Below the pieces are notes generated by a model that saw only the letters and a list, made by a program, of their open reading frames with translations, ran no database searches and was not told where the DNA came from. Below are positions 22,841 through 32,995 of a DNA stretch of 64,000 bases, piece by piece (the stretch's first letter is position 1; the number at the start of each line of letters is the position of its first letter). The DNA comes from Prostheceraeus crozeri. Lineage: Eukaryota; Platyhelminthes; Polycladida; Euryleptidae. Position numbers and translations under genes: made by a program. The stretch lies in NCBI GenBank assembly GCA_907163375.1, contig CAJQUW010000928.1, positions 1 through 64,000 of the forward strand, in the 5' to 3' direction.

Positions 22841-25800
22841 CTATCTGCTATTCCTGATGTGCATTGCTTTGTCTATAAATTCATCAATTGCACAAGTTTG
22901 TCCTGCCTTTAATACATTCATAGTTTCATAGAAATCTGATCGCTCACAATCCACTAAGAAAGGAATCAATGCAAGTCTTTCAATTCTGTATCGAGGACAG
23001 ATTGATATGAAATGAAATATGTCTTCTGTTTCGTTCTTGTCACAGAATTTACAAATAAAATTATTATGAGTGCTTCGGTTTTGATACGCACCAATTTCTG
23101 CTGCGAGAGTGTGATTACCTGTTCGTAGCTGGGGTATATTGTTAATTTTGGTTTTGTCACCATTTAAGCATAAATATTGTTTCACTTCGCACTGGAATCT
23201 ACATAATTCTAAATATCTCAGTCCCTTGTTACTATTTTTTGCACTGTCTATCCATGTTCTTCTAAAATATTTCATCAAAACTGTATTGATGACATTTTTT
23301 GATATCTTGTCAAAAGAATCACAGTCTTTGAATTGCAGTAATTGGGTCTTTCGTATCAGTTTCAGTATTCTATCACACCAAGTATTGCGAAATGATTTCA
23401 GATTTAAGTTGCTATTTATCAATTTAAATATTCTCGTGATTAGCTTTTTATCATTTTCGTTTTTTAATTTAAGGTAATAATTCAAGGCTGATTTATAGCA
23501 ATGGAATTCCATGGGTTTTATGCCGAATTCACCAATAAAGCAATAATTTGTTGTAGTAATCCGCAGATGATAAAATCTTTTGTAGAATTGCATTATTATC
23601 CTATTTAGATCATTCAAATTTTTATCGAAGTATAATTCACAGCCGTATTTCATTTTCGACAAAGTAAGCATTTCAAATACTTCATTCAATGTCTTAGCGT
23701 CTACAGTGAAAAATTCTTTAAGACTTTTAACAGTTACATATGATGATGATTTTCCTTTTTTTGTAATTTCTTCTATTTGTTTTCTGTCACTTTTTGCGAT
23801 CCAGACACCCAAATATTTATATTCTTCTATTATTTCAATTTATGTTGTTATGTCTCCATCTTTTAGCAATAACTCTTTATATGCTTCTATTTCATCATGT
23901 ATCATAATTTTAGTTTTATCATAATTTATTTTAAGACCATTTTCATCACAAAAGCTTCGCATGTAATTTAACTGTTTGACTAACCCATTTTGGGAAGTAC
24001 TAAGCAAAACAATATCATCTGCATAAACTAATGAAGCTATTTTTAAGTCAATTATTTCCACTGGATCGATTTCATTCATATTTTTGTCAAGTTTAAAGAG
24101 AAAATCATTTAAATAAAGACAAAATATGATTGGTGATAAACTATCTCCCTGTGGAATTCCATTTTCTAACATAAAAGTTTCACCCTCTTTTCCATTAAAA
24201 AGGATTTTATATTTCTTATTGTTCATGATGCTTTCTACTAAGGATAGATAATCGCCTTTTGGTGTTATAGCTCTCAGTTTATTTATTAAATGAAACTTTG
24301 GAATTGAATCAAAAGCCTTTGACAGATCGATGAAGCAAATGTATAATGGTTGTCTATCATTTTTATAAATTTGTATAATTTCTCCTAGCATCCAAATATT
24401 ATCTATGTTGGAGTGCTCTTTTCGAAATCCTGTTTGGGATACGTGTATTAATTCGTACTTATCAATCCATTTATTCAACCTGTTGTTTAGTATTTTAGCA
24501 AGAATTTTCTCAACACAAGACGATAAATTCAGGCATCGATATGAATTTGTATCGTTTTTGTCTCCTTTTTTGAAAATTGGTGTTGTCCAACTTAATTCCC
24601 ATGGAATGGTTTTGTTTCTTAAAATTAGATTGTAAAGTATTTCCAATACACGTATTTGACTTGGATTGTTCTTAAACATCTCGTATACAATTTTATCGGG
24701 ACCACTAGATTTTGAACTTTTGGTAAATTGAACAGCTTTTTCAATTTCTTCTATTGTGATATCTATATTCAAATAATCATTTTCACTTTTTGTACATGGA
24801 TGAGTAGTAATTTTATTTCTCATATTGATTTTAGATTGGTTTAATTGTTTATCTTTTTTTCTGAGGTTTTCTTGAAAGTCATTTGCAGTAAGTTTAGTAT
24901 TTGGCTTTCTCGTCTTAATTGGTTTGCTATTATTTATTAGTTCACAATAATTTTTAGAGTCGTGGTTAGTTTTTGCAATTTGAAGTTCCTCTAATTTCAT
25001 CTTTTGTAATCTTCTTTTTTCCGATTTTAGGATTCTATTATATTGTCTTTTATTTTTTAGCAAAGAGTTGAGATTTTCTTTACTTTGATCTTGCTTATAT
25101 GTTTCAACCGTTGTCTTATAAGTCTTGCGAAGTTTTCGTGTATCTTTTGAGTATATTATTTGTCTGTTTGATTTTACTTTTTGATGAAATCTCTATTTGT
25201 ATATATCAATTCATCGTATATTTTAGAAAAATTTAAATGCTCTTTATTTAACTTCTCCTCTAGTTCTGCACTTTTTAACAGTAGAGTTTCTTGATATTTA
25301 TAAAGATCGGAATTAAGTGGCATTCTAAATGGTTTGATGATTTTATCGATATCACTTTCATGTTTTTTATCATTATTTTGAATTAATAAATTTGATTTTA
25401 TATCTAATTCTATTTTTAATGGTCTATGGTCTGTGAATAGTTTAGGTCCCATGATGTCAAAGGCTTTTAGTTTTTCTATCATGGATTCTGATATGATCAG
25501 ATAGTCGATAACTGATGTGTAATTTTTCTCTTTTTGAATTCTGCAATATGTATGTCTTCCTTCTTCATATCTGTCATTAGCTATTATAAGTAAATTATCG
25601 TTACAGAATTCAATCAGCTCTCGACCTTGTTTATCTATAACTTGATCCTCTGATTTTCTGGTGGGAAGGTCCATGTGTTCATTGTCATTTAAATTACCAA
25701 TTATACTGTTCAGATCTCCCAGCATGATAATGTTTTTCATCTTGAATTCTTTAATATATTCTTTAATTCTATTTGAATATTTTTTGTCAGCATATTTTGA

Positions 25801-26232
25801 TTGTCTGCTTTCTCGGTAGCATAGAATTAGAAATATTTCTTTCAGATTTTTCTTTTCAAAATTTGATATTTTGACTATAATCAGGTCTCCATTTTCAGAT
25901 ATTAGTTGTTCTATGTTTGCATCGTTTTCTTCGTTTTTGTGAAATAAACTGATGCCTTTGATTCGTCGACCGAAAATATTTTTATTCTTTAACGTTTCAA
26001 TAACATTAAATCGGTTCATTGATGAAGCTTTAGAAGTATTTTCATCTAAGTGTGTTTCAGTAAAGCATATGATATCAGTATCTTGCATATCGCTAATCAT
26101 ATCAGAATCATGAAGTTTGTTAATATTTAATCCATTTATGTTGGTATAGTAAATTTTCAATATCTTATTGTCCTCACCATGCATTTCTCGTGACTTAGCA
26201 GTCTCCTCTCCTCCTTCATCTATGTCAAACAA
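22841..26232 (-). pseudogene. LINE C ORF2: endonuclease, reverse transcriptase, zinc-like C-terminus
   Basis: The nicking endonuclease and RT of target-primed reverse transcription. Minus-strand frame 26232-25174 gives the APE endonuclease: YYTNINGLN, CFTETHLDE, IIMLGDLNSIIG, SVIDYLIISE and TDHRPL. Frame 25063-23840 gives RT: SSGPDKIVYEMF, SWTTPIFKKGD, CFIDLSKAFDSIP, IPQGDSLSPIIF and YADDIVLL. Frame 23812-22841 gives the C-terminal region: RNTWCDRI, KGLRYLELCRF, GNHTLAAEIGAYQNR, and a C-x2-C-x9-H-x4-C motif beginning ICKFCDKN. Frame breaks lie near 25070-25170 and near 23830, so two or three lesions. All catalytic motifs survive. The frame opens at TTG with no in-frame ATG before the endonuclease; it overlaps the ORF1 stop (CCTTTTGTTTGACATAG). 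Confidence 0.93.
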
Positions 26233-26503
26233 AAGGCTTCACCGGTTGGAAATTCGAGGTGGGATACATCGTACCTGGCTGAGGCATAGATTGATTGTTG
26301 ATTGTTGGGAACTGTTGATGTCGGTAGGGCTGCTGGAAATGGTTTGGAGCAGGGTATTGAGCAGGATATTGAAATGTCGGAAATTGCTGATGAAATTGAT
26401 GTGGTTGGGGTCTACCTCTCGGTCCGCGATAACTGTTTTATTGATAATTGTTACGTTGATTGCCCATCCATCTTTGTCTTGGTGGTCTGTTGCTGTAACA
26501 ATT
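26225..26503 (-). pseudogene. LINE C ORF1 tail
   Basis: The minus-strand segment upstream of ORF2 corresponds to the Gln/Asn/Pro-rich C-terminal part of the ORF1 seen complete in copy D. It ends in the conserved CCTTTTGTTTRACATAGA context, where ORF1 terminates (TGA here, TAA in D) inside the ORF2 frame. Only about 90 codons are present because the copy is 5'-truncated at the TC tract. Confidence 0.65.
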
Positions 26504-26519
26504 TCTCTCTCTCTCTCTC
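26504..26519. repeat. TC/GA microsatellite between LINE copies C and D
   Basis: An uninterrupted CT run sits exactly between the truncated 5' end of C and the 3' end of D, repeating the pattern at the B1/C and D/F junctions. Confidence 0.9.
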
Positions 26520-27278
26520 AGAAAGTATATTGACCAAATTTTGGTACAAACAGAGAAAGTAATGTGGTAATGATAATTAATGTAACATAAAATGAGATGA
26601 GATCTACAAAAAAATTAAGTGGATGAATGAACGAATGCGGCAACCACAACCAGGAATGATGTCTGATTCACGATGAGGAATTATATACATGAAGCACTTC
26701 GACGGATGTTGCGTTAGAATAAGTCTGAAAAGTTTCTGATGCACAATTAGAAATTCACATTATGATATTATTAATGATATTATTTTCAAAAATATGAGTA
26801 CGATGACATTGAGGCATGAGCATGAAAAGATGACAACCAATTAACAATAACGAGAATGATCATGATACATTTACAAAGGCATGAATTTCTCTCATCGCAT
26901 GTTGAGCATAATCATCATAGTATGCATGAGTAAATGAGCAGGAACGATTGTCATAAACGAATGAGGAGAGGAGGCAAATATATCTCAAAAGGACGATATG
27001 CATAGCGCAATTTTGATGATAAATACATGTTAATTTAAGAATTAGTAAATGTTACTAATGTCTTATTTACCAATCACACTTCATCACAGCAGATTATTAG
27101 CCCCATTATTAAATCGGAGGTTCGGTTTATTAAAATCAAAAATTTTATAAGTACAAGTAGTTGAACGTGATGTGTCCCAAGAGTCAAGAATCTAATATAG
27201 CATTCATCTGGCGAAGCAGGAGAAACCCACGGGACAGATCACGTTCAAGAACAGAAATTCAGATGAATAATTTTACAT

Positions 27279-27361
27279 ACCTGGAATGATATGACAAAAG
27301 TTTGATTAGTCAAGTATGGAGCACGAACGGTTGAAGTTTCCGACCTCCGATATGTAGGAAT
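27279..27361 (-). promoter_or_regulatory. 3'-region leader and splice donor of LINE D, identical to its 5' end
   Basis: Positions 27281-27361 are identical, 81 of 81, to 31247-31327 at the 5' end of the same element. On the minus strand both read ATTCCTACATATCGGAGG through to CATATCATTCCAG. Here the next bases are GTATGT (donor GT 27280-27279); at the 5' end the next bases are ATACTATCATGAG, leading into ORF1. Identity stops exactly at the exon-type boundary. TCACTCTGC lies just upstream and could be an initiator. Confidence 0.75.
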
Positions 27362-27599
27362 GCTTGCAGAGTGAGACAATTGTTGCATCGTCTATCAGTT
27401 TCAGTAGACATTAATCAATCGGCACTGTTTCGTATCTCCAAAACTATGTAGATCGATCATTAATTATTCATTTTATTGTTTCATAGATATTGTAGTCAGT
27501 ACTTGCTAAAAATCGTAATGGAATGGGCGCGATAATACCATCAAACAAGCAGGTTGGCATGTGAAAGTAAATGCCCATTGTTTCTTATACATGTATGGT

Positions 27600-27680
27600 G
27601 CGTTATCGATGAATTCATTAATGGCATGCGTCTTTCCAATCTTTGTTGTGTTCAAAGTTGTATGAAATCGAATGTAGTTG
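27600..27680 (-). repeat. Decayed ORF2-end segment in the LINE D 3' region
   Basis: ATCGATGAATTCATTAATGG followed by a diverged ATGAAATCGAATG resembles the ORF2 C-terminal coding segment of C and E. Because D lacks the ORF2 C-terminal region, this may be the end left by the internal deletion rather than an extra copy. Confidence 0.45.
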
Positions 27681-30196
27681 ATCAATATGACAGGTTGCGT
27701 GCATTGATGAATTTGTAAGACAGATGGAAATCCAAATGTTAACGGATTGTTTTCCTTTCTTAGTGACTTCTTCAATTTGCTTTCTGTCGCTTTTTGCGAT
27801 CCAAACACCTAAGTATTTATATTCTTCTACTACTTGAATCGGTGTTGTAGCATCATTATCCTTCAGTAATAACTCCCTAAATATGTTTGTTTCATTGTAT
27901 ATCATAATTTTAGTTTTTTCATAGTTTATTGTTAGACCGTTTTCATTACAGAATTTTCTCATGTATTCCAGCTGTTTGATCAATCCATGTTGGGATCTGC
28001 TTAATAATACCAGATCATCAGCATATACTAGTGATGCCAATTTAATATCAATTATTTCAACTGGATCAATGTTCTTCATATTTGCGTCAAATTTACAGAG
28101 CAAATCATTAATATAAAGACAAAATAATATTGGTCATAAACTGTCTCCCTGTGGAATTTCATTATTCAATCTAAATTCTCCACTTTCTTTTCCATCAAAT
28201 AATATTTTGTATTTTTTATTAGTTATTATATTTTCCATTAAGGACAAGTAGTCGCCTTTCGGCATAATAGCTCTTAATTTATTGATTAAATGAAATTTAG
28301 GAATTGAATCAAAAGCCTTTGAAAGATCAATGAAACATATGTAAAGGGGCTGTCTGTCATTTTTATGAATTTGAATAATTTCTCAGATCATCCAGATATT
28401 ATCTATGGTTGAGTGTTCTCTTCGGAACCCAGTTTGAGATTCATGAAGTAATCCGTATTTATCTATCCAAGTATGTAGTCTATCGTTCAGTATCTTCGTT
28501 AGAATCTTCTCAATGCATGATGATAAATTTAAGCATCGATATGAGTTCACATCATTTTTGTCTCCTTTCTTAAAGATAGGAGTTGTCCAGCTTAATTCCC
28601 ATGGAGTGGTTTTATCATGCAAGATGCTGTTGAAACGTACTTCAAGCACCTTTATTTGATTTGGATTGTTCATAAACATTTCATATATTATTTTGTCTGG
28701 GCCACTGGATTTAGAATTTTTTGTTAATTTCACTGCTCTTTCAATTTCCTTCGATTTTTGTGCATAGATGAGGATTAATTTCATTTTGATTGACTTTTAT
28801 TGCATAAATTGTTGATTTCTATCTTCAAGATAGTCTCTAAAATTTTCTGCGGCTAATTTACTTTTGACTTTTTTACTTTTCTTAGGTCTACTTTTATTCA
28901 ACAGTTCCCAATATTTTTTCGAGTCATTGTTCGTTTTTGCATTTTGAAGTTCAGATAATTTTAACTTTTGCAAATTTCGTTTCTCTGATTTTAAGTTTTT
29001 GCTGTACTGTTTCTTTTTTCGTAGCAGAGCATGTAGATTTTCCTCTGTTGAATTTTGTTTATAAGTTTCGATAGCAGCATTGTAAGTTTTACGAAGATTT
29101 CTTGTATCTTTAGAATATGTTATTTGTCTATTCGGTTCTGCTTTGTTACATATTTCTTTACATGCGCTAATCAGATAATTATATATTTCTATTGAATTTG
29201 GTTTTTCTTCATTTATCTTTTTGATTAGTGTTGCACTTTTTGCTATTAGAGCTTCATTGAATTTACTTGAATCATGATTTGTGATCATTTTGAATGGTTT
29301 AATTGCTTGATTGATATTATACCTATGTCTGTCTGAATTAGTCCTCATCGATGTTTTTGTTTCTATATCAAATTTTATCTGCAAGGGTCTGTGATCCGTA
29401 AATAGTTTAGGCTTTAAAATTTCAAAGGCCTTTAATTTTTCTATCATGGATTCTGATATGATCAAATAGTCGATGACGGACTTACAGTTCTTCTCCTTTT
29501 GAATTCTACAGAAAGTATGTTTTCCAGTATCATATCTACCGCTATAACAAGACAATTTTCATTGCAAAACTCTATCATTTCTGTGCCTTATTCATTTATT
29601 TTTGAATCTTCAGATTTTCTGGTGGGGAGATTCATACGTTCGTTGTCATTTAATTTACCGATTCTGCTATTGAGATCTCCCAACATGATGACGTTCTTCA
29701 TCTGGAATGTCTTTATATATTCCTATATTTTATTCAAGAAATTTTTGTCAGCGTATTTTGACTCTCTGCTTTCTCGGTAGCAAAGGATAAGAATTATTTC
29801 TTTCAATTCTTTCCATTCACTATTTAACATCTTTATAATTACCAGGTCTCCATTTTCATCTACCAATTTTTCTACATTTAGTCTGTTTTGTTCATTTCTA
29901 TAATACAAGCTGACTCCTTTAATTTGTCTTCCAAAATTATTCTTACTTTTACAGAACGTTTCTATAACATCAAAATTATTTGTCGCTAAACTTAGAGATG
30001 CATTTTCATTTAAATGAGTTTCAGTAAAACAGACGATACCAGTGTCTTGTATATCTTTGATCATATCAGAGTCATGAAGCTTATTAACATTTAATCCGTT
30101 AATGTTGGTATAATAAATTTTTGATGTCTTGTTGCTCTTACCACAATTTTCTCCTATTTTAGGCGCCTTCTCCCCTCGTTCGTCTATGTTAAACAA
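27617..30196 (-). pseudogene. LINE D ORF2, broken and missing its C-terminal region
   Basis: The endonuclease is split between 30196-29723 (IYYTNINGLNVN, CFTETHLNENA) and 29555-28797 (SVIDYLIISE, TDHRPL), with a break near 29560-29720. RT follows in 28784-28383 (SSGPDKIIYEMF, TPIFKKGD, SQTGFRREHS) and 28103-27618 (YADDLVLLS). The IPQGDSLSP block near 28140 is damaged. At about 27720 the sequence after KQIEEVTKKGK jumps to unrelated codons: the roughly 300-residue C-terminal region seen in C and B2 is absent. The first frame has no in-frame ATG near the ORF1 stop and opens at TTG in the +1 frame relative to ORF1. At least four lesions plus the deletion. Confidence 0.9.
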
Positions 30197-31238
30197 AAGG
30201 TTGCATTGACGAATGCATGTTATAGTTCGGATAGAGGCTACCTGGCTGAGCTGCAGGATGATTGTTCACAATTGGGAAATGATGTTGTTGAAAAGGTTGT
30301 TGATATGGCTGTGGATGCTGATGCTGCTGAGAGTATTGGCAATATGTCGGATGCTGCGGATAGGTTGGATGTTGAGGTCCGCGGAAATTGCCCCTGTTAT
30401 TCCTGGTCCTTCTTCCGGATTGTCTGGAGCTATAACAGTTTCGAGCGATGTGCCCGATTCGTCCGCAGGAATAGCACTTCGGTGGTGGTCTTCTCTGTTG
30501 TCTGTAATGATTGCGGGGGATTGCTTGCCTGTAATGCTGGTGAGGAGGATGCCGGATCGGCTGTGGAATCTGATTGTAGGGTTTGCTATCCACCGTTATT
30601 CTTATATCGTCGATCAGATGTTTTATTATCGTCCGTTCACTTCTTGTATCTTCTTTTTGCTTTCGTAGTAATGTGAGTACTTCGTTGTTGCTGCTATCCG
30701 TATTCTGTTGCTCTGAGCCTTGATCTTTTCTCGATCTCTCCTTTTCTTCAAATTCGGCTAGCTGTGTCTCGTACACATTTAATGAGAGGATCATAGTTTC
30801 ACTTTTTCTGATCAATTGCAATACTTCTTCCAATTTGTTTTTCTCCTCCAGGGCTCTGTCGAGGTTTTGAACCAGCTCAATCATTTCGTTTTGCTTCACC
30901 TGCAAGCGTTTCTTGTACTCGCTGAGAAGAGTAGAATTGCCATCATAGCTATTCATTTGATCCTTTACTATGGCAAATTCTTGAGGGTGTATCTTCTCAA
31001 TGCATTTTGAGCATGCAAATTTTCTATGATATAGGTTCTCTTTGTAACACTTAACAATTTCAAACGGTGGGAGGTCAGTGCAACTAAAATGCCAAAGTGT
31101 GTTGCACTTTTTGCATTCAAGGGAGCTGTCTGTTGGGACTACTTTCTCGCATTTCTCACACAAAACTTCAAGCTTTGCAAATTGGGATGCAGGAGACGTT
31201 GGTTGATCAGTTATCGGGGTTGTTGGTGCCGCACTCAT
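30189..31238 (-). CDS. LINE D ORF1 protein, PHD finger plus CCHC knuckle (349 residues)
   Basis: Intact frame from ATG to TAA. ORF1 proteins of LINEs bind element RNA and form the RNP. Residues 27-79 form a C4HC3 PHD-type finger (Cys27, Cys30, Cys42, Cys45, His50, Cys53, Cys76, Cys79). Residues about 105-170 are charged and helical, probably a coiled coil. Residues 255-268 are a canonical CCHC knuckle (Cys255, Cys258, His263, Cys268). The tail is Gln/His/Pro-rich and low in complexity. PHD fingers and CCHC knuckles are both known in ORF1 of some CR1-group LINEs. The start ATG lies 8 bases after the leader junction (ATACTATCATGAG). The stop overlaps the ORF2 frame. This is the best-preserved coding region of the LINE cluster. 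Confidence 0.92.
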   Translation of the reverse strand: MSAAPTTPITDQPTSPASQFAKLEVLCEKCEKVVPTDSSLECKKCNTLWHFSCTDLPPFEIVKCYKENLYHRKFACSKCIEKIHPQEFAIVKDQMNSYDGNSTLLSEYKKRLQVKQNEMIELVQNLDRALEEKNKLEEVLQLIRKSETMILSLNVYETQLAEFEEKERSRKDQGSEQQNTDSSNNEVLTLLRKQKEDTRSERTIIKHLIDDIRITVDSKPYNQIPQPIRHPPHQHYRQAIPRNHYRQQRRPPPKCYSCGRIGHIARNCYSSRQSGRRTRNNRGNFRGPQHPTYPQHPTYCQYSQQHQHPQPYQQPFQQHHFPIVNNHPAAQPGSLYPNYNMHSSMQPFV

Positions 31239-31246
31239 GATAGTAT

Positions 31247-31327
31247 CTGGAATGATATGACAAAAGTTTGATTAGTCAAGTATGGAGCACGAACGGTTGA
31301 AGTTTCCGACCTCCGATATGTAGGAAT
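31247..31327 (-). promoter_or_regulatory. 5' leader of LINE D (apparently spliced)
   Basis: This is the untranslated 81-bp start of the element, ending 9 bases before the ORF1 ATG. It is the same sequence as 27281-27361 but joined to ORF1 instead of to the GTATGT donor. Its outer end directly meets the TC tract at the copy F junction. It looks like the product of reverse transcription of a spliced RNA. Confidence 0.75.
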
Positions 31328-31334
31328 CTCTCTC

Positions 31335-32410
31335 AAGAACTCAAAGAGGTTTATTGTCGCAGCTGGGCACAAACATATGAATGAAATGTTACAAAAGGAG
31401 TGATGTGAGGATAAAGTTGTCAACTGGTGAATAATGAAGAGTAAAGATAAAATAAATCCACCACGTTTGCCGTTGTCTATTATAAAATCAACATAATCCG
31501 TGTCTGAAACGATGTTCGGAGGAAGTGATGAAATGGCATGGCGAAGGCAACTGATCCTGATACACGGTAGCTGAGCGGAGAGGAGACATTCAAAAAATCA
31601 ATGCATGAAAAATCGATGTCATTTGTGATTCTTTCAAATAAGCTTTCAGTTTCTTTATCAATGTAATGTACGAGTAAGTGTCAATTTTTAATAATGTATG
31701 CATCAACTTTGATTAGTAACTGAGCATTGTTGACAGTGTTCTTTTGAAATTTGTTATTATTATTTTGTCTTTTGTTGTTTTTTTAAGGCATGGTATTAAG
31801 TCTTTTCTACAGTTATATTTTATTTACGTTACTCCAAGTGTAGACAAACATTCACATGCAGTCATCCATAATCAACTCATTCTGTTATTAATTATTATTA
31901 TTTGATAGTCGAAGTCCGGTGAGAAATTGACATGCATGTGTGAAAATTCAAATCATCATCACCTAAAACAGGCTAATATCACAAGGCTATCAAATATTTA
32001 ACGTTAGAATTATAGTGATGATATCATACTTGAAACAGATGACACATTTGAAATAACTATATAATTGGTATCTCTGACACTTACCTGTAAGTAGATAGAT
32101 TCGGAAAATTTGCTCAGATTGATGAGATGAAATATATACCGGACTTTGTCACAATTGAATTAGGACTGAATCAGTTTTGAAGTGGAACGAACGTGCAAGA
32201 CAATGAGTTGTATTTATTGATGACGTCATGAATCGATTTCTGTCGTTTATAGAGACGCAATGCTTTCATGAATGGCCATCTCTATGCCTCGATTAAGTGT
32301 CGGTTAAGCGGGATGTTTTATCATAGCAATCGAATCGCGTACAAATCTCTATGATAGACATCTATCATTGATATCTATGCGTGGTAGCATAGAAATCCGA
32401 TTTTTTGCTT
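31335..32410 (-). mobile_element. LINE F, 3' end of a diverged copy
   Basis: The plus-strand end AAGAACTCAAAGAGGTTTATT beside a TC tract matches the 3' ends of E and B1. Inside, GAAGTCCGGT (31911-31920) and ACCGGACTT (32138-32146) form the same inverted repeat as in other copies but with changed bases on both arms. The minus strand carries CTTACAG|GTAAGT (donor GT 32084-32083). Decayed ORF2-end words (CATAGAAATCCGATT near 32390, CATAGCAATCGAATCG near 32325) mark the right portion. No ORF remains. The right border is approximate. Confidence 0.72.
32083..32146 (-). promoter_or_regulatory. Conserved leader and splice donor of LINE F
   Basis: The minus-strand block begins at the AAGTCCGGT arm and ends TACTTACAG|GTAAGTG, a perfect metazoan donor. 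The stem arm differs from the ATCGGAGGT version of other families, yet pairing with the partner at 31911-31920 is kept. Confidence 0.55.
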
Positions 32411-32865
32411 TTGTTTAAATTAGTGGGACTAGAATGGCCATCAGCTGATTTTGATGGCAATTTCAGCTGTTAGGTTAGGCGCCGAAATGTGTCAAGGACA
32501 AATCAATGTAATAGATCCTATCAATTTGATGCGTTTTTCATTGAAATTGTTTATTCACAAGTTTTCTAATTACCTGTCTGAAATCAGTTTAAAGGAGTAC
32601 GCCCATATGTGCTGATGTTTTTGTAAGAAATAATTTACAAGTCAAAATTAAACTTAAGGTACCGGTACCTGACCTTGAAACCATCTGCGCATGTTAAATA
32701 GTCATTCTGAAATTATTCTTCAGTCAGATAATTTGCGAATAATTCATGCCACGTGTGCGTGTCAGTGCTGCAGTCCTAGATTTATCAGAAGGTAACGCTG
32801 CCTGGAATTCCGTGAAACACTTTCAACGAATAAAAAAATCATTATTTCTTTCTGTGCAAGCACTG
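32411..32865. other. Unassigned intergenic stretch
   Basis: No gene is seen. A perfect 12-bp palindrome GGTACCGGTACC lies near 32660. The rest is AT-rich without recognisable repeats. Confidence 0.5.
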
Positions 32866-32995
32866 TAAAAAAATGATAGACCGTTGGCATCACGCGCTAT
32901 CCCGCCTTAGCCTACGACTACAGCACTGGTGGTGCGTGTGTCGTAGAAGTTGCCTTTGCCTGTAGTGCTGCTAGAAGCATCCCTCTATCATTACA
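32866..32995. mobile_element. Small hairpin (foldback/MITE-like) element
   Basis: AATGATAGA (32872-32880) and TCTATCATT (32984-32992) are perfect inverted ends of a segment of about 120 bp that is GC-richer than its surroundings. It holds further dyads (CTACGAC with GTCGTAG; CAGCAC with GTGC). It has no coding content. Boundaries and target duplication are unclear. Confidence 0.5.

Larger units (their letters stand above)
21292..26503 (-). mobile_element. LINE C, about 5.2 kb, truncated inside ORF1
   Basis: Minus-strand APE-type LINE. Its 3' end at 21292 begins beside a TC tract and its right end stops inside ORF1 at another TC tract (26504-26519). From 5' to 3' on the minus strand it holds: the ORF1 tail (26503 to about 26225), ORF2 with endonuclease, RT and C-terminal regions (26232-22841), and a 3' region of about 1.5 kb. 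That 3' region has a leader/donor block at 22198-22265 and several decayed copies of the ORF2 C-terminal segment. The RT with YADD and the endonuclease with SDH-like TDHRPL place it among APE-type LINEs of the broad Jockey/CR1/L2 assemblage. The precise clade needs a tree. Confidence 0.93.
26520..31327 (-). mobile_element. LINE D, with 5' end and complete ORF1
   Basis: Minus-strand LINE of 4.8 kb, the only copy here reaching its 5' end. From 5' to 3' it holds: an 81-bp leader (31327-31247), ORF1 (31238-30189), ORF2 (30196 to about 27617, broken and missing the C-terminal region by internal deletion near 27720), then a 3' region containing the identical 81-bp leader followed by a GTATGT donor (27361-27276). 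Its 3' end carries a small hairpin and abuts a TC tract. Upstream (right) a short TC tract joins it head to tail to copy F. D is related to C at family level but not identical. Confidence 0.93.

Noticed and set aside
27279-27361. A spliced-leader RNA gene captured by the LINE
   Set aside because: The leader is about 80 bases, longer than known spliced leaders. I see no Sm-site/hairpin arrangement after the donor, and each LINE lineage has its own leader sequence. A LINE-specific exon fits better.
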